A stretch of 64,000 bases of DNA from an uncultured Bacteroidales bacterium. GTDB taxonomy: Bacteria > Bacteroidota > Bacteroidia > Bacteroidales > UBA932. Shown in pieces: positions 36,960 through 45,199 of the stretch; positions within the stretch are counted from its first letter, which is position 1; every line of letters begins with the position of its first letter. The notes below the pieces were generated by a model that saw nothing but the letters and a program-made list of their open reading frames with translations, made no database searches and was not told the origin of the DNA. A program made the translations under genes and the position numbers. The DNA lies in contig CAKUYQ010000008.1 in NCBI GenBank assembly GCA_934717185.1, positions 32,602-96,601 of the forward strand, written 5' to 3'.

Positions 36960-37235
36960 GTTGTAGCGCTAGCGTTAGCTTTGGCGTTGGCTTTAGCATT
37001 GGCCTAAATTTAGTTTATAGTTTATAGTGTATAGTGTATAGTCAGCTTTATAAGAGTTTATAGTTGAAAGTTTATAGTGTATAGATAGTTTTAAAGTTAA
37101 CAGAGGTAAAGTTAAAAACTAATTTCTTAAAAAATATAAACTTACAAACTGACTTTAAACAATAAACTATTAACTATAAACCAACATGGCATTGGCTTTC
37201 AAAATTAAATTAGCTAAAGCTAACGGCATAGCTTA
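36960..37235. repeat. low-complexity intergenic repeat, longest tract
   Basis: About 275 bases of GCGCTAGCGTTAGC, GCTTTGGCGTTGGC, TTTATAGTTTATAGTGTATAGTG, and their complements. It fills the gap between carAB and the YolD-like gene. No coding frame or promoter box recognised. Confidence 0.7.
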
Positions 37236-37247
37236 ATCATATAACAT

Positions 37248-37649
37248 TTAATATTTAAGAGCTTTTATATGTTGTATTAAAATACGCGAGCCATCATTAA
37301 ATTCAAGTACGCCGGCAAATAGATCGGCTTTTTTAACAATACCGGTCTTTGTCCTATAATATCCGCCATATTTTTTACTGTCGGGCTCAAAATATTCAAT
37401 TTCTATTGGAATATTGTTACCTGTATTATTAAGAATATAGTTTAACCTCCTGTTCAAGACCTCAGCTTCACTATCCGAAAGTTCCCTTTCATTATCTGTT
37501 AGCCTTGCAGTCTCTTTAATGGCAGACTCATGTCCCGTAAGTGCTGCAAACGATGCAAACTGTGCGGCACGGTTAAACATAGACATCTGAGGATGCCTCT
37601 TTGATACATGATGTGGCAGATCTATGATATCTTCATATTGCTTATTCAT
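37248..37649 (-). CDS. YolD-like protein
   Basis: 133 residues, with a conserved N-terminal YEDIIDLPHHVSKRHPQMSM then RAAQFASFAALTGHE, the pattern of YolD-like proteins. A short beta-rich C-terminal part follows. It overlaps the Y-family polymerase by the ATGA arrangement, the order known for uvrX-yolD type pairs in Firmicutes, where YolD-like proteins are thought to act with translesion polymerases. Unusual for Bacteroidales; a transferred pair is likely. Confidence 0.8.
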   Translation of the reverse strand: MNKQYEDIIDLPHHVSKRHPQMSMFNRAAQFASFAALTGHESAIKETARLTDNERELSDSEAEVLNRRLNYILNNTGNNIPIEIEYFEPDSKKYGGYYRTKTGIVKKADLFAGVLEFNDGSRILIQHIKALKY

Positions 37650-39157
37650 GCTTTATGCCCTCCTATCTGTTTGTTACGCTCTTTTGCAGTGGCTCCCTCC
37701 TCATAATTAAAACCCTTCAGTATGGCGTTTTTGCCAAACTGTTTCTTTATTTTTAAAACTGCAGACTGCACCATACGTTCCTTGTCTAATTTTTCCTTTT
37801 CTATGCTCATCTCCTTTTCCACAGCTTCATAGTCTGTAAAAAGATCATACTGTACAGAAACATTATTATTTACAGCCATACCCTCATCTATTACATTGTT
37901 TGTAGTGAGATTTATGCGACGGATTAAAAGATATGGACTTACAATCTTATCAAACAGATCCATCACAGCATCTGATATCTGCTTGGCTGAAGAGGTATGA
38001 CTGTTAAGATTAGTCGTTCCATGCGCGTGCTTAGGAACTTTTCTGCCATAACGATCTGTAGTTATCTCACCAATATATTTTAAATCTGTCCCATTATTTG
38101 ACAGATTTATAACATCGTATCCTATAGTCAGCACCAATTGGTTAGTTACCATACCTTTGTCAAGCAGGTTGAGAGCCGCGCTTTCTGCCATCTCCCTTAC
38201 AACCACACGAGCCTTCTTTGCAGTGTACGGCTCCTGAAGCACCTGTCCGCTGCTAAAAGAGTTCGTTGTAGGCTTGTATGATTTTATAGCCTCTATTGTA
38301 CACGGTTCCCAGCCCCATGCATGATCTATAAGCAGTTCTGCATTAACACCAAACAGTTGATACAGCAACTCTTCATTCAGTACAGACTGCTTTGCAATAT
38401 CTCCCATTGTATAGATGCCGTACTGCGCCAATTTGCCTGCGATACCACTCCCTACCCGCCAGAAATCTTTAAGAGGACGGTGTGCCCACAGCTTCCTGCG
38501 GTAAGAGATCTCATCCAATTCTGCAATGCGCACCCCATTCTCATCTGCCTGGATATGCTTTGCCTCAATATCCATTGCCACCTTGCACAGATACAGGTTG
38601 GTGCCTATTCCGGCTGTTGCCGTAATCCCTGTCTGCTGCAGTACATCACCTATTATCTTTCTTGTAAGTTCACGTGCAGTTAAGCCGTAAGTATACAGAT
38701 ATGCCGTAACATCCATAAATACCTCATCTACAGAATATACGTGAATATCCTCCGGTGCAATGTATTTTAGATATATCTTATAAATATCTGTACTGTACTT
38801 TATATAATATGCCATACGTGGAGGGGCAACTATATAGTCCACCTCCAAATATGGATTTGCCCTTAATTCCACATCAAACACAGACTTTCCCGCCATTTTA
38901 TACCTGCCAGTCCGCCTTTTACGTTCATAATTAACCTCTTTTATTCTCTGAATGACTTCAAACAGGCGGGCACGCCCGGAGATACCGTATGACTTTAAAG
39001 ATGGACTTACAGCAAGACAGATTGTCTTTTCCGTACGGCTCTTGTCTGCAACAACAAGATTTGTTGTGAGCGGGTCAAGACCACGTTCAACACACTCAAC
39101 CGAAGCATAGAAAGACTTGAGATCAATGGCTATGTATGTCTTGTCTGTATTCTGCAT
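37646..39157 (-). CDS. Y-family DNA polymerase (UvrX/UmuC-like)
   Basis: 503 residues. Catalytic pieces of Y-family translesion polymerases: IAIDLKSFYASVECVERGLDPL, then SVDEVFMDVTAY carrying the metal-binding Asp/Glu, and GIGTNLYLCKVAMD. The little-finger region follows (TTNLNSHTSSAKQISDAV). The composition fits the Firmicutes UvrX/DinB branch better than E. coli UmuC. It is coupled to the YolD-like gene. No LexA box was recognised upstream. Confidence 0.9.
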   Translation of the reverse strand: MQNTDKTYIAIDLKSFYASVECVERGLDPLTTNLVVADKSRTEKTICLAVSPSLKSYGISGRARLFEVIQRIKEVNYERKRRTGRYKMAGKSVFDVELRANPYLEVDYIVAPPRMAYYIKYSTDIYKIYLKYIAPEDIHVYSVDEVFMDVTAYLYTYGLTARELTRKIIGDVLQQTGITATAGIGTNLYLCKVAMDIEAKHIQADENGVRIAELDEISYRRKLWAHRPLKDFWRVGSGIAGKLAQYGIYTMGDIAKQSVLNEELLYQLFGVNAELLIDHAWGWEPCTIEAIKSYKPTTNSFSSGQVLQEPYTAKKARVVVREMAESAALNLLDKGMVTNQLVLTIGYDVINLSNNGTDLKYIGEITTDRYGRKVPKHAHGTTNLNSHTSSAKQISDAVMDLFDKIVSPYLLIRRINLTTNNVIDEGMAVNNNVSVQYDLFTDYEAVEKEMSIEKEKLDKERMVQSAVLKIKKQFGKNAILKGFNYEEGATAKERNKQIGGHKA

Positions 39158-39309
39158 CTACTTTAAAGGTACTATCAATTTCTGCCGTAATATTTCGCCC
39201 AAATTGAGTCTCAATAAAATCTTAAGAATTTATCTCTATTCCAAAAAATAAAGTTGCCACTTATGAAACTTGTTACAAGTCGCAAACCTTATTACTCATT
39301 AACTGCAAC

Positions 39310-40227
39310 TTATCTCCAAATAGGATTTTTATCCCATCCTTTTGTAAAACCTATCATAAAAACAGGAATATCCGGAAATGAAGCAAACAGATTTTTAATG
39401 TCCTGCTTGATGGTATTTTCAGGATATATAGCATTGCACAAGTAGAGAAGACAGGATATTACACCAAAGGCACGTTTACACTGGTGCTCTGTTAAATCGG
39501 AAAACACCCAATTGTCTCTATGTCGGTTAATGTTGGTTGGTTTCTTAGAAAATATCTTGTACCATATCCTTGAATGATGAGCAATTATATTACGCAAGAC
39601 AGAAATTGCTTCTAACCAACTTGAAAGTTCTCGTGCTGAATATAAACCAAATTCGTTTGCGATTCTTGACTTTAACGGAGATTGATTTAAAAGGTTTTTG
39701 TACATTTTGGAAAGAGTTCCAAATGTGGCTGTTTCAAAAATCATCCACGCATCAGGATTGTCCCCTTCCAAAGTGTTTTTATTCCAATTGGGATGGTCTA
39801 AAATATATTGACGTACAAAAGGATCGGAATTTCTATCAAACTCATATTTCATATCCAATACCAAGTTTGTATGGAACAACTGATTGTTAAAAAGAGAACA
39901 ATCCAAATACCACAATCCTGTATTTGTTGCCAACGAGAGCGTTGTTATGAATTTTGTACGCAATCCTACTTCTAAGATTTCAATTGCGCCAAAAAGAATA
40001 TTACGCAACTCCTTGTCAAACTCATATCGGTCTATGATTGTGTTGAAACTTGTGCCATTAATGAAAAAATCTGTATTTACATCTAACATATCCACCCAAT
40101 AATACTTCAAACGGAAATAACTAATCCTTGACAAATATGAAATGGCACTTTGATCATCATTGAATACCATGCCCTTTTCTTTAAGTCGGCACAATTGCTC
40201 TTGTATGGTTCTTGGTTTCTGATTCAT
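39310..40227 (-). CDS. Abi_2 family protein (AbiD/AbiF-like)
   Basis: 305 residues. The N-terminal TIQEQLCRLKEKGMVFNDDQSAISYLSRISYFRLKYYW is the hallmark of the Abi_2 family. In the C-terminal half, RNIIAHHSRIWYKIF (RNxxxH) is the motif of HEPN-type ribonucleases, so a defence ribonuclease is plausible. Known relatives abort phage infection. It stands alone behind a near-perfect promoter at 40288-40319, beside a polymerase pair and the helicase-nuclease, in an accessory block. Confidence 0.88.
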   Translation of the reverse strand: MNQKPRTIQEQLCRLKEKGMVFNDDQSAISYLSRISYFRLKYYWVDMLDVNTDFFINGTSFNTIIDRYEFDKELRNILFGAIEILEVGLRTKFITTLSLATNTGLWYLDCSLFNNQLFHTNLVLDMKYEFDRNSDPFVRQYILDHPNWNKNTLEGDNPDAWMIFETATFGTLSKMYKNLLNQSPLKSRIANEFGLYSARELSSWLEAISVLRNIIAHHSRIWYKIFSKKPTNINRHRDNWVFSDLTEHQCKRAFGVISCLLYLCNAIYPENTIKQDIKNLFASFPDIPVFMIGFTKGWDKNPIWR

Positions 40228-40287
40228 CTGATAATAAAAAATGACTCGCTTGCAGTTCTAATGGGATGCAAACGAGTTCTGTTACTG

Positions 40288-40319
40288 CAAAGATACAACA
40301 TAAAATTTGGAATTACAAA
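40288..40319 (-). promoter_or_regulatory. promoter of the Abi_2 gene
   Basis: On the minus strand: TTTG (40316-40319), exactly 20 bases, TATCTTTG (40288-40295). Both boxes and the spacing match the Bacteroidetes sigma-ABfr consensus. The start codon is about 60 bases downstream. Confidence 0.75.
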
Positions 40320-40503
40320 ATATTTTAATACAATTATTTACATTATTTTTATTCCCGACAAAGTGTCAAACTCCCGTGATAGTATGAAATTCTTAAGAAA
40401 TAATTGCTCGTGCCTGTAGTTGTTTAATAAAGTTTTATATCTTTGTATGGCATTGTACTGTGTAAGCCCATTATACGAATGGCCAACACAAATGCGTAAT
40501 TAA

Positions 40504-40660
40504 GTAAGCGTTAAAAAATAAGTTGGTAAAGATTTAGCAGTATTTTTGAGGATAGATGTCTTTTTGAAGAGGGAGTGTGCCGGTGGCACATGACTGATGA
40601 GAAAAGAAATATAGACCGAAAAGACAATTAAAGATTACCAAGTTATTTTTTTAAGATTAC
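40504..40660 (+). mobile_element. MITE-like element, copy D (long form)
   Basis: 157 bp, from GTAAGCGTTAAAAAATAAGT to the complement of GTAATCTTAAAAAAATAACT, flanked by TAA on both sides, with the internal hairpin module. It is almost identical to copy C in inverse orientation. The GTAATC end faces the lipoprotein start 54 bases away; no TAnnTTTG box is found between them. Confidence 0.8.
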
Positions 40661-40714
40661 TAAAACAACAGACTTGAATTATTAAAACAGGCAGCAGCCA
40701 TTAACACCCTTTTT

Positions 40715-42211
40715 ATGAAAAATTTTTTTTTAGCCTTAACCGTCTGCACAATGTTTACAGCGGTAGTTTCGTGTGAGCAAGATGCTCCTGATATAAGATT
40801 TCAACAGACAACTACAATCACAAATGACTATAGTGAAGTCATTAACGCTCTCAAAGATCATACGTTAACTATTTCGCAGAAGATGGATCTTCTTGAAAAA
40901 GCAATGGAGAACCAGACATTGACTCTTTCAGAAAAGATCTCTCTTTTGGAGGAAGCCCTTAAGAACCAAACCATGACTCTTTCACAAAAGATGGAATTAA
41001 TGACAAAAGCTTATGAGAACGGAGTCCTTAAGTATGAGGAGTTGACAGATAAACTTATCGGTGAGATAAAGGCAACAAATGCGACTATAGCGGAAAAATT
41101 AGATGCAGTAAAAAATGCTGTTGAGACGCAGACAACAGACCTCAATTCTAAAATAGACTTAATAAATAAAGCCATGGCTCTTATTGCAAGTACAATGGAG
41201 GAAGGTTTTGACAAGAATGCTGCAGCCTCCGAATTGGTGAAGGCAGCGATAGAGTCCCTTAAAGGGTCATTGGAAGAGAAACTCGAAGCGATAAATAGCG
41301 TGATTACCTCAGAGTCTACTAAACTTTCCGATAAACTTGCCCTAATAAAGGGATCTGTTGATGCAGGGCTTGTAGGGGAGGACAGCACTCTTGGACTTGT
41401 AAAAGCAGCGATTGAAGCTTTGAATTCAACAACAGCAACAGCCAATGAGAAATTAGAAGCCATAAAAGAGGCAATTAATTCTCCACTTTCTGGTTTGAAT
41501 GTAAAATTGGAGGCTATCAGGCAGGCTGTGGCAGAAGGATTGGTTGACATTACCGAAAAGCAGGATTTGATACTGACTGCTCTCAACAGTGCATCATCTT
41601 ACACCTTTACGAAAGATGAAGTCCTTGAGGTGGGAGATGACTATCTATTGGTTGATGCGGCCTTCTATGATTCCAATTACGAGAACTATGAGATGGTGAG
41701 GGTTCTTAAGGATTTGATTCCGCTCTCTTTGCCAAAAAAATATAAATTCTATTTCCGGCTACCTTCCGGCAAATATCCTTTATCCGATAGCGAACCCACA
41801 AGTTTCTATGGTCCTCTTTACGAGGAAGGTGGAATCTTGAGTGGTATCAGCGGTTCGACAGGAGTAATTCTTGCTGTTGATCTTAACCCTAATGCAAGTT
41901 CCACTCCGGCTTACAGGGAGATGAACGGCCATACATGTTATTACATTAAGAAAGTCCATAAAAATTGCAACTACATATTCCGTGTAAAGATAGGAAGCAG
42001 GGCAGCCGGCAAGAAACTTAAAGTATTGGATATGAGTTCTTCAGATATTTTCAGACAGATTCCAATGACAGATGGAGAATATTTAGAGTATGACCATAGA
42101 AGTGATGCAACAAAGACTACAATAGGCTTTTGGGGCTTTGTAGAGTTGGAATACACGCCGAACTACAGTCGGGATAATTCCAAGGAGTTTATAGTAGTTG
42201 AAGATAACTAA
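40715..42211 (+). CDS. lipoprotein with degenerate heptad/22-mer repeats
   Basis: 498 residues, lipobox near VVSCE (Cys about residue 20). Residues 40-290 consist of about ten imperfect repeats of roughly 20-25 residues of the form ISQKMDLLEKAMENQTLT and LSEKISLLEEALKNQTMT, drifting to forms like EKLEAIKEAINSPLS. These predict long helices, probably a coiled-coil stalk. The last 200 residues are a Tyr-rich beta domain with paired strands (YKFYFRLPSGKYPLSD). It sits 12 bases before an outer-membrane protein gene, so the stalk and barrel may form one surface assembly. No family recognised. Confidence 0.75.
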   Translation: MKNFFLALTVCTMFTAVVSCEQDAPDIRFQQTTTITNDYSEVINALKDHTLTISQKMDLLEKAMENQTLTLSEKISLLEEALKNQTMTLSQKMELMTKAYENGVLKYEELTDKLIGEIKATNATIAEKLDAVKNAVETQTTDLNSKIDLINKAMALIASTMEEGFDKNAAASELVKAAIESLKGSLEEKLEAINSVITSESTKLSDKLALIKGSVDAGLVGEDSTLGLVKAAIEALNSTTATANEKLEAIKEAINSPLSGLNVKLEAIRQAVAEGLVDITEKQDLILTALNSASSYTFTKDEVLEVGDDYLLVDAAFYDSNYENYEMVRVLKDLIPLSLPKKYKFYFRLPSGKYPLSDSEPTSFYGPLYEEGGILSGISGSTGVILAVDLNPNASSTPAYREMNGHTCYYIKKVHKNCNYIFRVKIGSRAAGKKLKVLDMSSSDIFRQIPMTDGEYLEYDHRSDATKTTIGFWGFVELEYTPNYSRDNSKEFIVVEDN

Positions 42212-42223
42212 CCTGTCATCCGT

Positions 42224-42976
42224 ATGAAACGATATTTAACAATAGTATTATTGACATTATCCTCCGCATGGTTCACACGCATTGGGGCACAGGAACGTGA
42301 TTGGGGAGCGTGCCATACTGCCACCTGGAACCTATATGCAGAGGGAGGTGCGACAATGGTACATGGAGTAGGGATGTCAAATGTGAACGCTGCCTCCGGA
42401 ACGAATATCTTCCCGGAGATAGGTGTTGGAGCCTCGTTCAACATCCGTCCATATGTAAGGGTTGGACTCAATTATGATTTATCCAAGTATGCTCGCGAGC
42501 AGCGGTTTTCTGAGTTTCAACCTTTGGAGATTCCCAAAGGTGAAGGTACACTTTCCGAGCAATATGGTGGATTGGCATACTCAAAGATGTGGACTCGCTA
42601 CCATGCAGTTGACATGACGTTGGAGCTAAACGTACTTGAACTTTGGAAAAATAGAACCTGCAAACGGTTTAACCTCTATGCAGGAGTTGGTTTTGGTTGG
42701 CTTTTCGCAAAGGGAAACACCTACAATATCTCTATGGGTCATGAACGATGGAGCGAACCATACAAGGAGACAATAAACAGTTGGCTGAATGCAGTAAATA
42801 CCCATCATAAGTATAATGCATGTTATGTTCCAATGCTGTTGTCTGCTGAGTTTGATATCACTCCTGTAGTGACCATTGGTCTCCAAGGGAACTACAAACG
42901 TCTTCTTGGTAATGACTGCGACCATGCACCCAAAGGAATCGGCACAGTTTCCGCGGTTTTGAGGGTTAGACTTTAA
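42224..42976 (+). CDS. outer-membrane beta-barrel protein
   Basis: 250 residues with a cleaved signal peptide (ending near GAQ, about 24). Alternating aromatic/polar strands (GVGASFNIRPYVRVGLNYDL, LYAGVGFGWLFAKGN, TIGLQGNYKRLLG) and a terminal residue pattern ending VRL suggest an 8-10 stranded barrel of the OmpA/OmpX type. Cotranscribed with the preceding lipoprotein. Function unknown. Confidence 0.7.
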   Translation: MKRYLTIVLLTLSSAWFTRIGAQERDWGACHTATWNLYAEGGATMVHGVGMSNVNAASGTNIFPEIGVGASFNIRPYVRVGLNYDLSKYAREQRFSEFQPLEIPKGEGTLSEQYGGLAYSKMWTRYHAVDMTLELNVLELWKNRTCKRFNLYAGVGFGWLFAKGNTYNISMGHERWSEPYKETINSWLNAVNTHHKYNACYVPMLLSAEFDITPVVTIGLQGNYKRLLGNDCDHAPKGIGTVSAVLRVRL

Positions 42977-42984
42977 ATTTTTAA

Positions 42985-43145
42985 ATAGGCCAACGCCGTA
43001 TTAGTTTATTAGCTTTAGCTTTGGCGTTGGCTTTAGCTAATTAAGTTTATAGTTAAAAGTTCGCTTACGCATATTAGTTTATAGTTTATTGTTTATAGTC
43101 AAAATTCAGCCAACGCTAATGCTAAAGCCAAAGCTCTTTCTATAA
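42985..43145. repeat. low-complexity intergenic repeat
   Basis: AGGCCAACGCCG, TTTAGCTTTGGCGTTGGC, GTTTATAGTTTATTGTTTATAG and GCTAATGCTAAAGCC units between an outer-membrane protein gene and a small transporter gene. Confidence 0.65.
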
Positions 43146-43232
43146 ACTAAATATTTGTTAAGAACTTTGCAGGAAAGATACGTTTTTTTACACTCAAAGC
43201 ATATAGAATATAGATTTGCAAAAAATAAAGAT

Positions 43233-43649
43233 ATGTGGAAATATTATGCTTTGTTATCTGCATTCTTTGCCGCTCTAACGGCAATCTTTGCAAAGATAGG
43301 TGTTAAGAACATAAATTCAGACCTTGCAACTGCAATCAGAACAGCTGTAATCCTTGTTATTACATGGGGAATAGTATTAGGCGGAAAGCATCTGAATGAG
43401 GTTAGGGCAATCAGTGGCCATACATGGGCGTTCCTGTTGCTTTCAGGTGCTGCGACCGGGCTTTCCTGGCTCTTCTATTTTAAAGCGCTGCAAAGCGGAG
43501 ATGTGTCCCGTGTGGCACCAATAGACAAGTTAAGTGTTGTTATCACCATCATTCTCTCTGTCATATTTCTAAGAGAGCAGATAAATGCAAGAGTACTTAT
43601 TGGAGCCGTCCTCATTACTGCCGGCAGCATTGTTATGATAATGAAATAA
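43233..43649 (+). CDS. single-domain EamA family membrane protein
   Basis: 138 residues from the ATG at 43233 (a longer frame from 43155 lies in the leader). Five hydrophobic segments and the EamA/DMT signature VAPIDKLSVVITIILSVIFLREQ. Half the size of usual ten-helix EamA transporters, it would act as a dimer. A TAGATTTG box at 43211-43218 is 15 bases before the ATG. It ends at a terminator formed by two inverted motif copies. Confidence 0.85.
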   Translation: MWKYYALLSAFFAALTAIFAKIGVKNINSDLATAIRTAVILVITWGIVLGGKHLNEVRAISGHTWAFLLLSGAATGLSWLFYFKALQSGDVSRVAPIDKLSVVITIILSVIFLREQINARVLIGAVLITAGSIVMIMK

Positions 43650-43654
43650 TTCCG

Positions 43655-43691
43655 CTTCCCGACAAATCATAAAAAAAATTTTGTCGGGAAG
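43655..43691. terminator. terminator formed by an inverted pair of exact 12-mers
   Basis: CTTCCCGACAAA (43655-43666) and TTTGTCGGGAAG (43680-43691) are perfect complements with a 13-base AT-rich loop, directly after the EamA stop and before the convergent FMN reductase. Confidence 0.8.
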
Positions 43692-43764
43692 AATAATAAT
43701 AAATAAAAGGGAGAAGTTATCAAATATTCTCCCCTTTACACATATAAAAATATTATCAGCGTAG

Positions 43765-44301
43765 TTAAATGCGTTCTCCCATCTTGTATGCCTCCTGTAA
43801 TTTAGGATTGCCTGCAATATCTTTTGGAGCATTGACTCCGCCGCAGAAAAGAGTTCCGGCAAGGCGGCATTTAGGATAGCAGTCTATCCAGCCGGTAAGG
43901 CCGGTTTCGGCGCGTTTTGGGGCATCTTCATCATCCTCGGCGGCAGTTGTTAACAGGTATATATCCCTAAACTTGTAGTCTTTTGGATACATGGCGTTCA
44001 TCCTGTCTATAAGCGTCTTCATCTGGCCGCTCATCTCATAGTAATAGATAGGTGTTGCCCACACAACTACATCTGCGTTCAAAACCTTTTCCATCAATTC
44101 ATTAACATCATCATCAATAATGCACCTGCCAAGTTTTTGGCATGCAAGGCAACCGCGGCAAAAGTAGATGTTCTTACCGCCGAGGGTTATCTTTTCCACA
44201 CCGTTTCCTGCAGCTTTTGCCCCCTCAATAAACTTATCTGCGAGCATCTCGCTATTAGATCCATGCCTTAAGCTCGTTGAAATTACTACAACTTTTTTCA
44301 T
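43765..44301 (-). CDS. NADPH-dependent FMN reductase/flavodoxin-fold oxidoreductase
   Basis: 178 residues of the flavodoxin-like FMN reductase family: STSLRHGSNSEMLADKFIEGA (phosphate loop), the Cys-rich FCRGCLACQKLGRCIIDDD typical of iron-sulfur flavoprotein-like NADPH reductases, and VWATPIYYYEMSGQMKTLIDR. It probably reduces FMN or quinones. Copy E of the mobile-like element starts 35 bases upstream. Confidence 0.87.
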   Translation of the reverse strand: MKKVVVISTSLRHGSNSEMLADKFIEGAKAAGNGVEKITLGGKNIYFCRGCLACQKLGRCIIDDDVNELMEKVLNADVVVWATPIYYYEMSGQMKTLIDRMNAMYPKDYKFRDIYLLTTAAEDDEDAPKRAETGLTGWIDCYPKCRLAGTLFCGGVNAPKDIAGNPKLQEAYKMGERI

Positions 44302-44335
44302 CTATACATTGTTTTTCAATTATTTAATAAATTAA

Positions 44336-44494
44336 GTAACCTTCGAGAAATAACTTGCATCATCTAAAGAAATCTTTTCGGTCTATATCTCTTTTCTCAT
44401 CAGTCATGTGCCACCGGCACACTCCTTATTCGAAAATAGATCTATCCTCGAAAATATTCTCTTAATCTGAGGCAACTTATTTTTTTCATGTTAC
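44336..44494 (-). mobile_element. MITE-like element, copy E (long, diverged)
   Basis: 159 bp with ends GTAACCTTCGAGAAATAACT and the complement of GTAACATGAAAAAAATAAGT. The internal hairpin (GTGCC-ACC-GGCAC) and the TCTTTTCGGTCTATAT segment are kept, but the ends have diverged from the other four copies. The GTAACC end faces the FMN reductase start. An older insertion. Confidence 0.72.
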
Positions 44495-44579
44495 TTAATG
44501 CAAAAGTATACCAATTATATTAACTGTTTCATACCTTAACCCCTGCATTAATTACCAAAATTACAGACCTATTTTCCGT

Positions 44580-44648
44580 AAGCCTGTTTGGCGTTAGCGT
44601 TGCCTTGATTTCAACTATGAACTCTTAACTATAAACAATAAACTAATT
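44580..44648. repeat. low-complexity intergenic repeat (short)
   Basis: GCCTGTTTGGCGTTAGCGTTGCC followed by AACTCTTAACTATAAACAATAAAC, the same type as the other intergenic tracts. Confidence 0.5.
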
Positions 44649-44716
44649 ATGCCATGACGAGGAAAAGCTGTGCATAAGCGAAAAATTTATACCTTTGCAC
44701 TGTAAAACAGAAAATT

Positions 44717-44920
44717 ATGGGTAAGAAAAAGATGCGGATCACAGAAAAAGACTATCTCATAGCCAACCGCAAGGCATCAAGAGCAGAGGAGATAGAGATG
44801 TATGGAAAACAGATTTCAATGCGTTCAATTACGCATAAGTCAAAAAAGATTTATAATCGCAAACGTTTGAAAAAGGCAGGCATTAACTTAAATAATGACC
44901 TGCCTTATTTTTTTCATTAG
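44717..44920 (+). CDS. small basic protein, hypothetical
   Basis: 67 residues, very rich in Lys and Arg (KKKMRITEKDYLIANRKASR, then HKSKKIYNRKRLKKA). TACCTTTG at 44690-44697 is a good -7 box 20 bases before the ATG. The charge suggests nucleic-acid binding; no family recognised. Confidence 0.7.
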   Translation: MGKKKMRITEKDYLIANRKASRAEEIEMYGKQISMRSITHKSKKIYNRKRLKKAGINLNNDLPYFFH

Positions 44921-44931
44921 AGATAAAACTA

Positions 44932-45108
44932 TTATGCAATAGTCCATTTGCAACGCACAGGCGATATAATCGCGCCCTCATCCTTCAACTGCTTCATAGA
45001 TTTATCTACCTCTTTGCGGTCTAATCCGCTTATTTCAGCTATCTTACCAGCATTTATTGGTGTACCGGCCTCTTTCATTGCAGCCAATACTTTCTCTTTT
45101 GCATCCAT
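44932..45108 (-). CDS. small winged-helix protein
   Basis: A 58-codon frame. The product begins MDAKEKVLAAMKEAGTPINAGK, then IAEISGLDRKEVDKSMKQLKDEGAI, and ends SPVRCKWTIA: a compact helix-helix-turn-helix-wing pattern as in small archaeal/bacterial winged-helix proteins. Likely a DNA-binding protein or stress-related regulator. It reads toward the small basic gene, with which it is convergent. Confidence 0.75.
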   Translation of the reverse strand: MDAKEKVLAAMKEAGTPINAGKIAEISGLDRKEVDKSMKQLKDEGAIISPVRCKWTIA

Positions 45109-45199
45109 AACAACTTAAATTTAATCTTATGTTTAACATTATAAAGAAACATTTGTTTTCGAGACAACAAATTTAAGGCTTTCCTTCTTAATGAGAAAT

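Noticed and set aside
39158..39309. Possible toxin-antitoxin or small gene between polymerase and Abi_2 genes
   Set aside because: No frame with a start and protein-like composition was seen.
41011..41586. Long antisense frame opposite the stalk lipoprotein
   Set aside because: It arises from the repeat codon pattern of the real gene; no start context or protein features.
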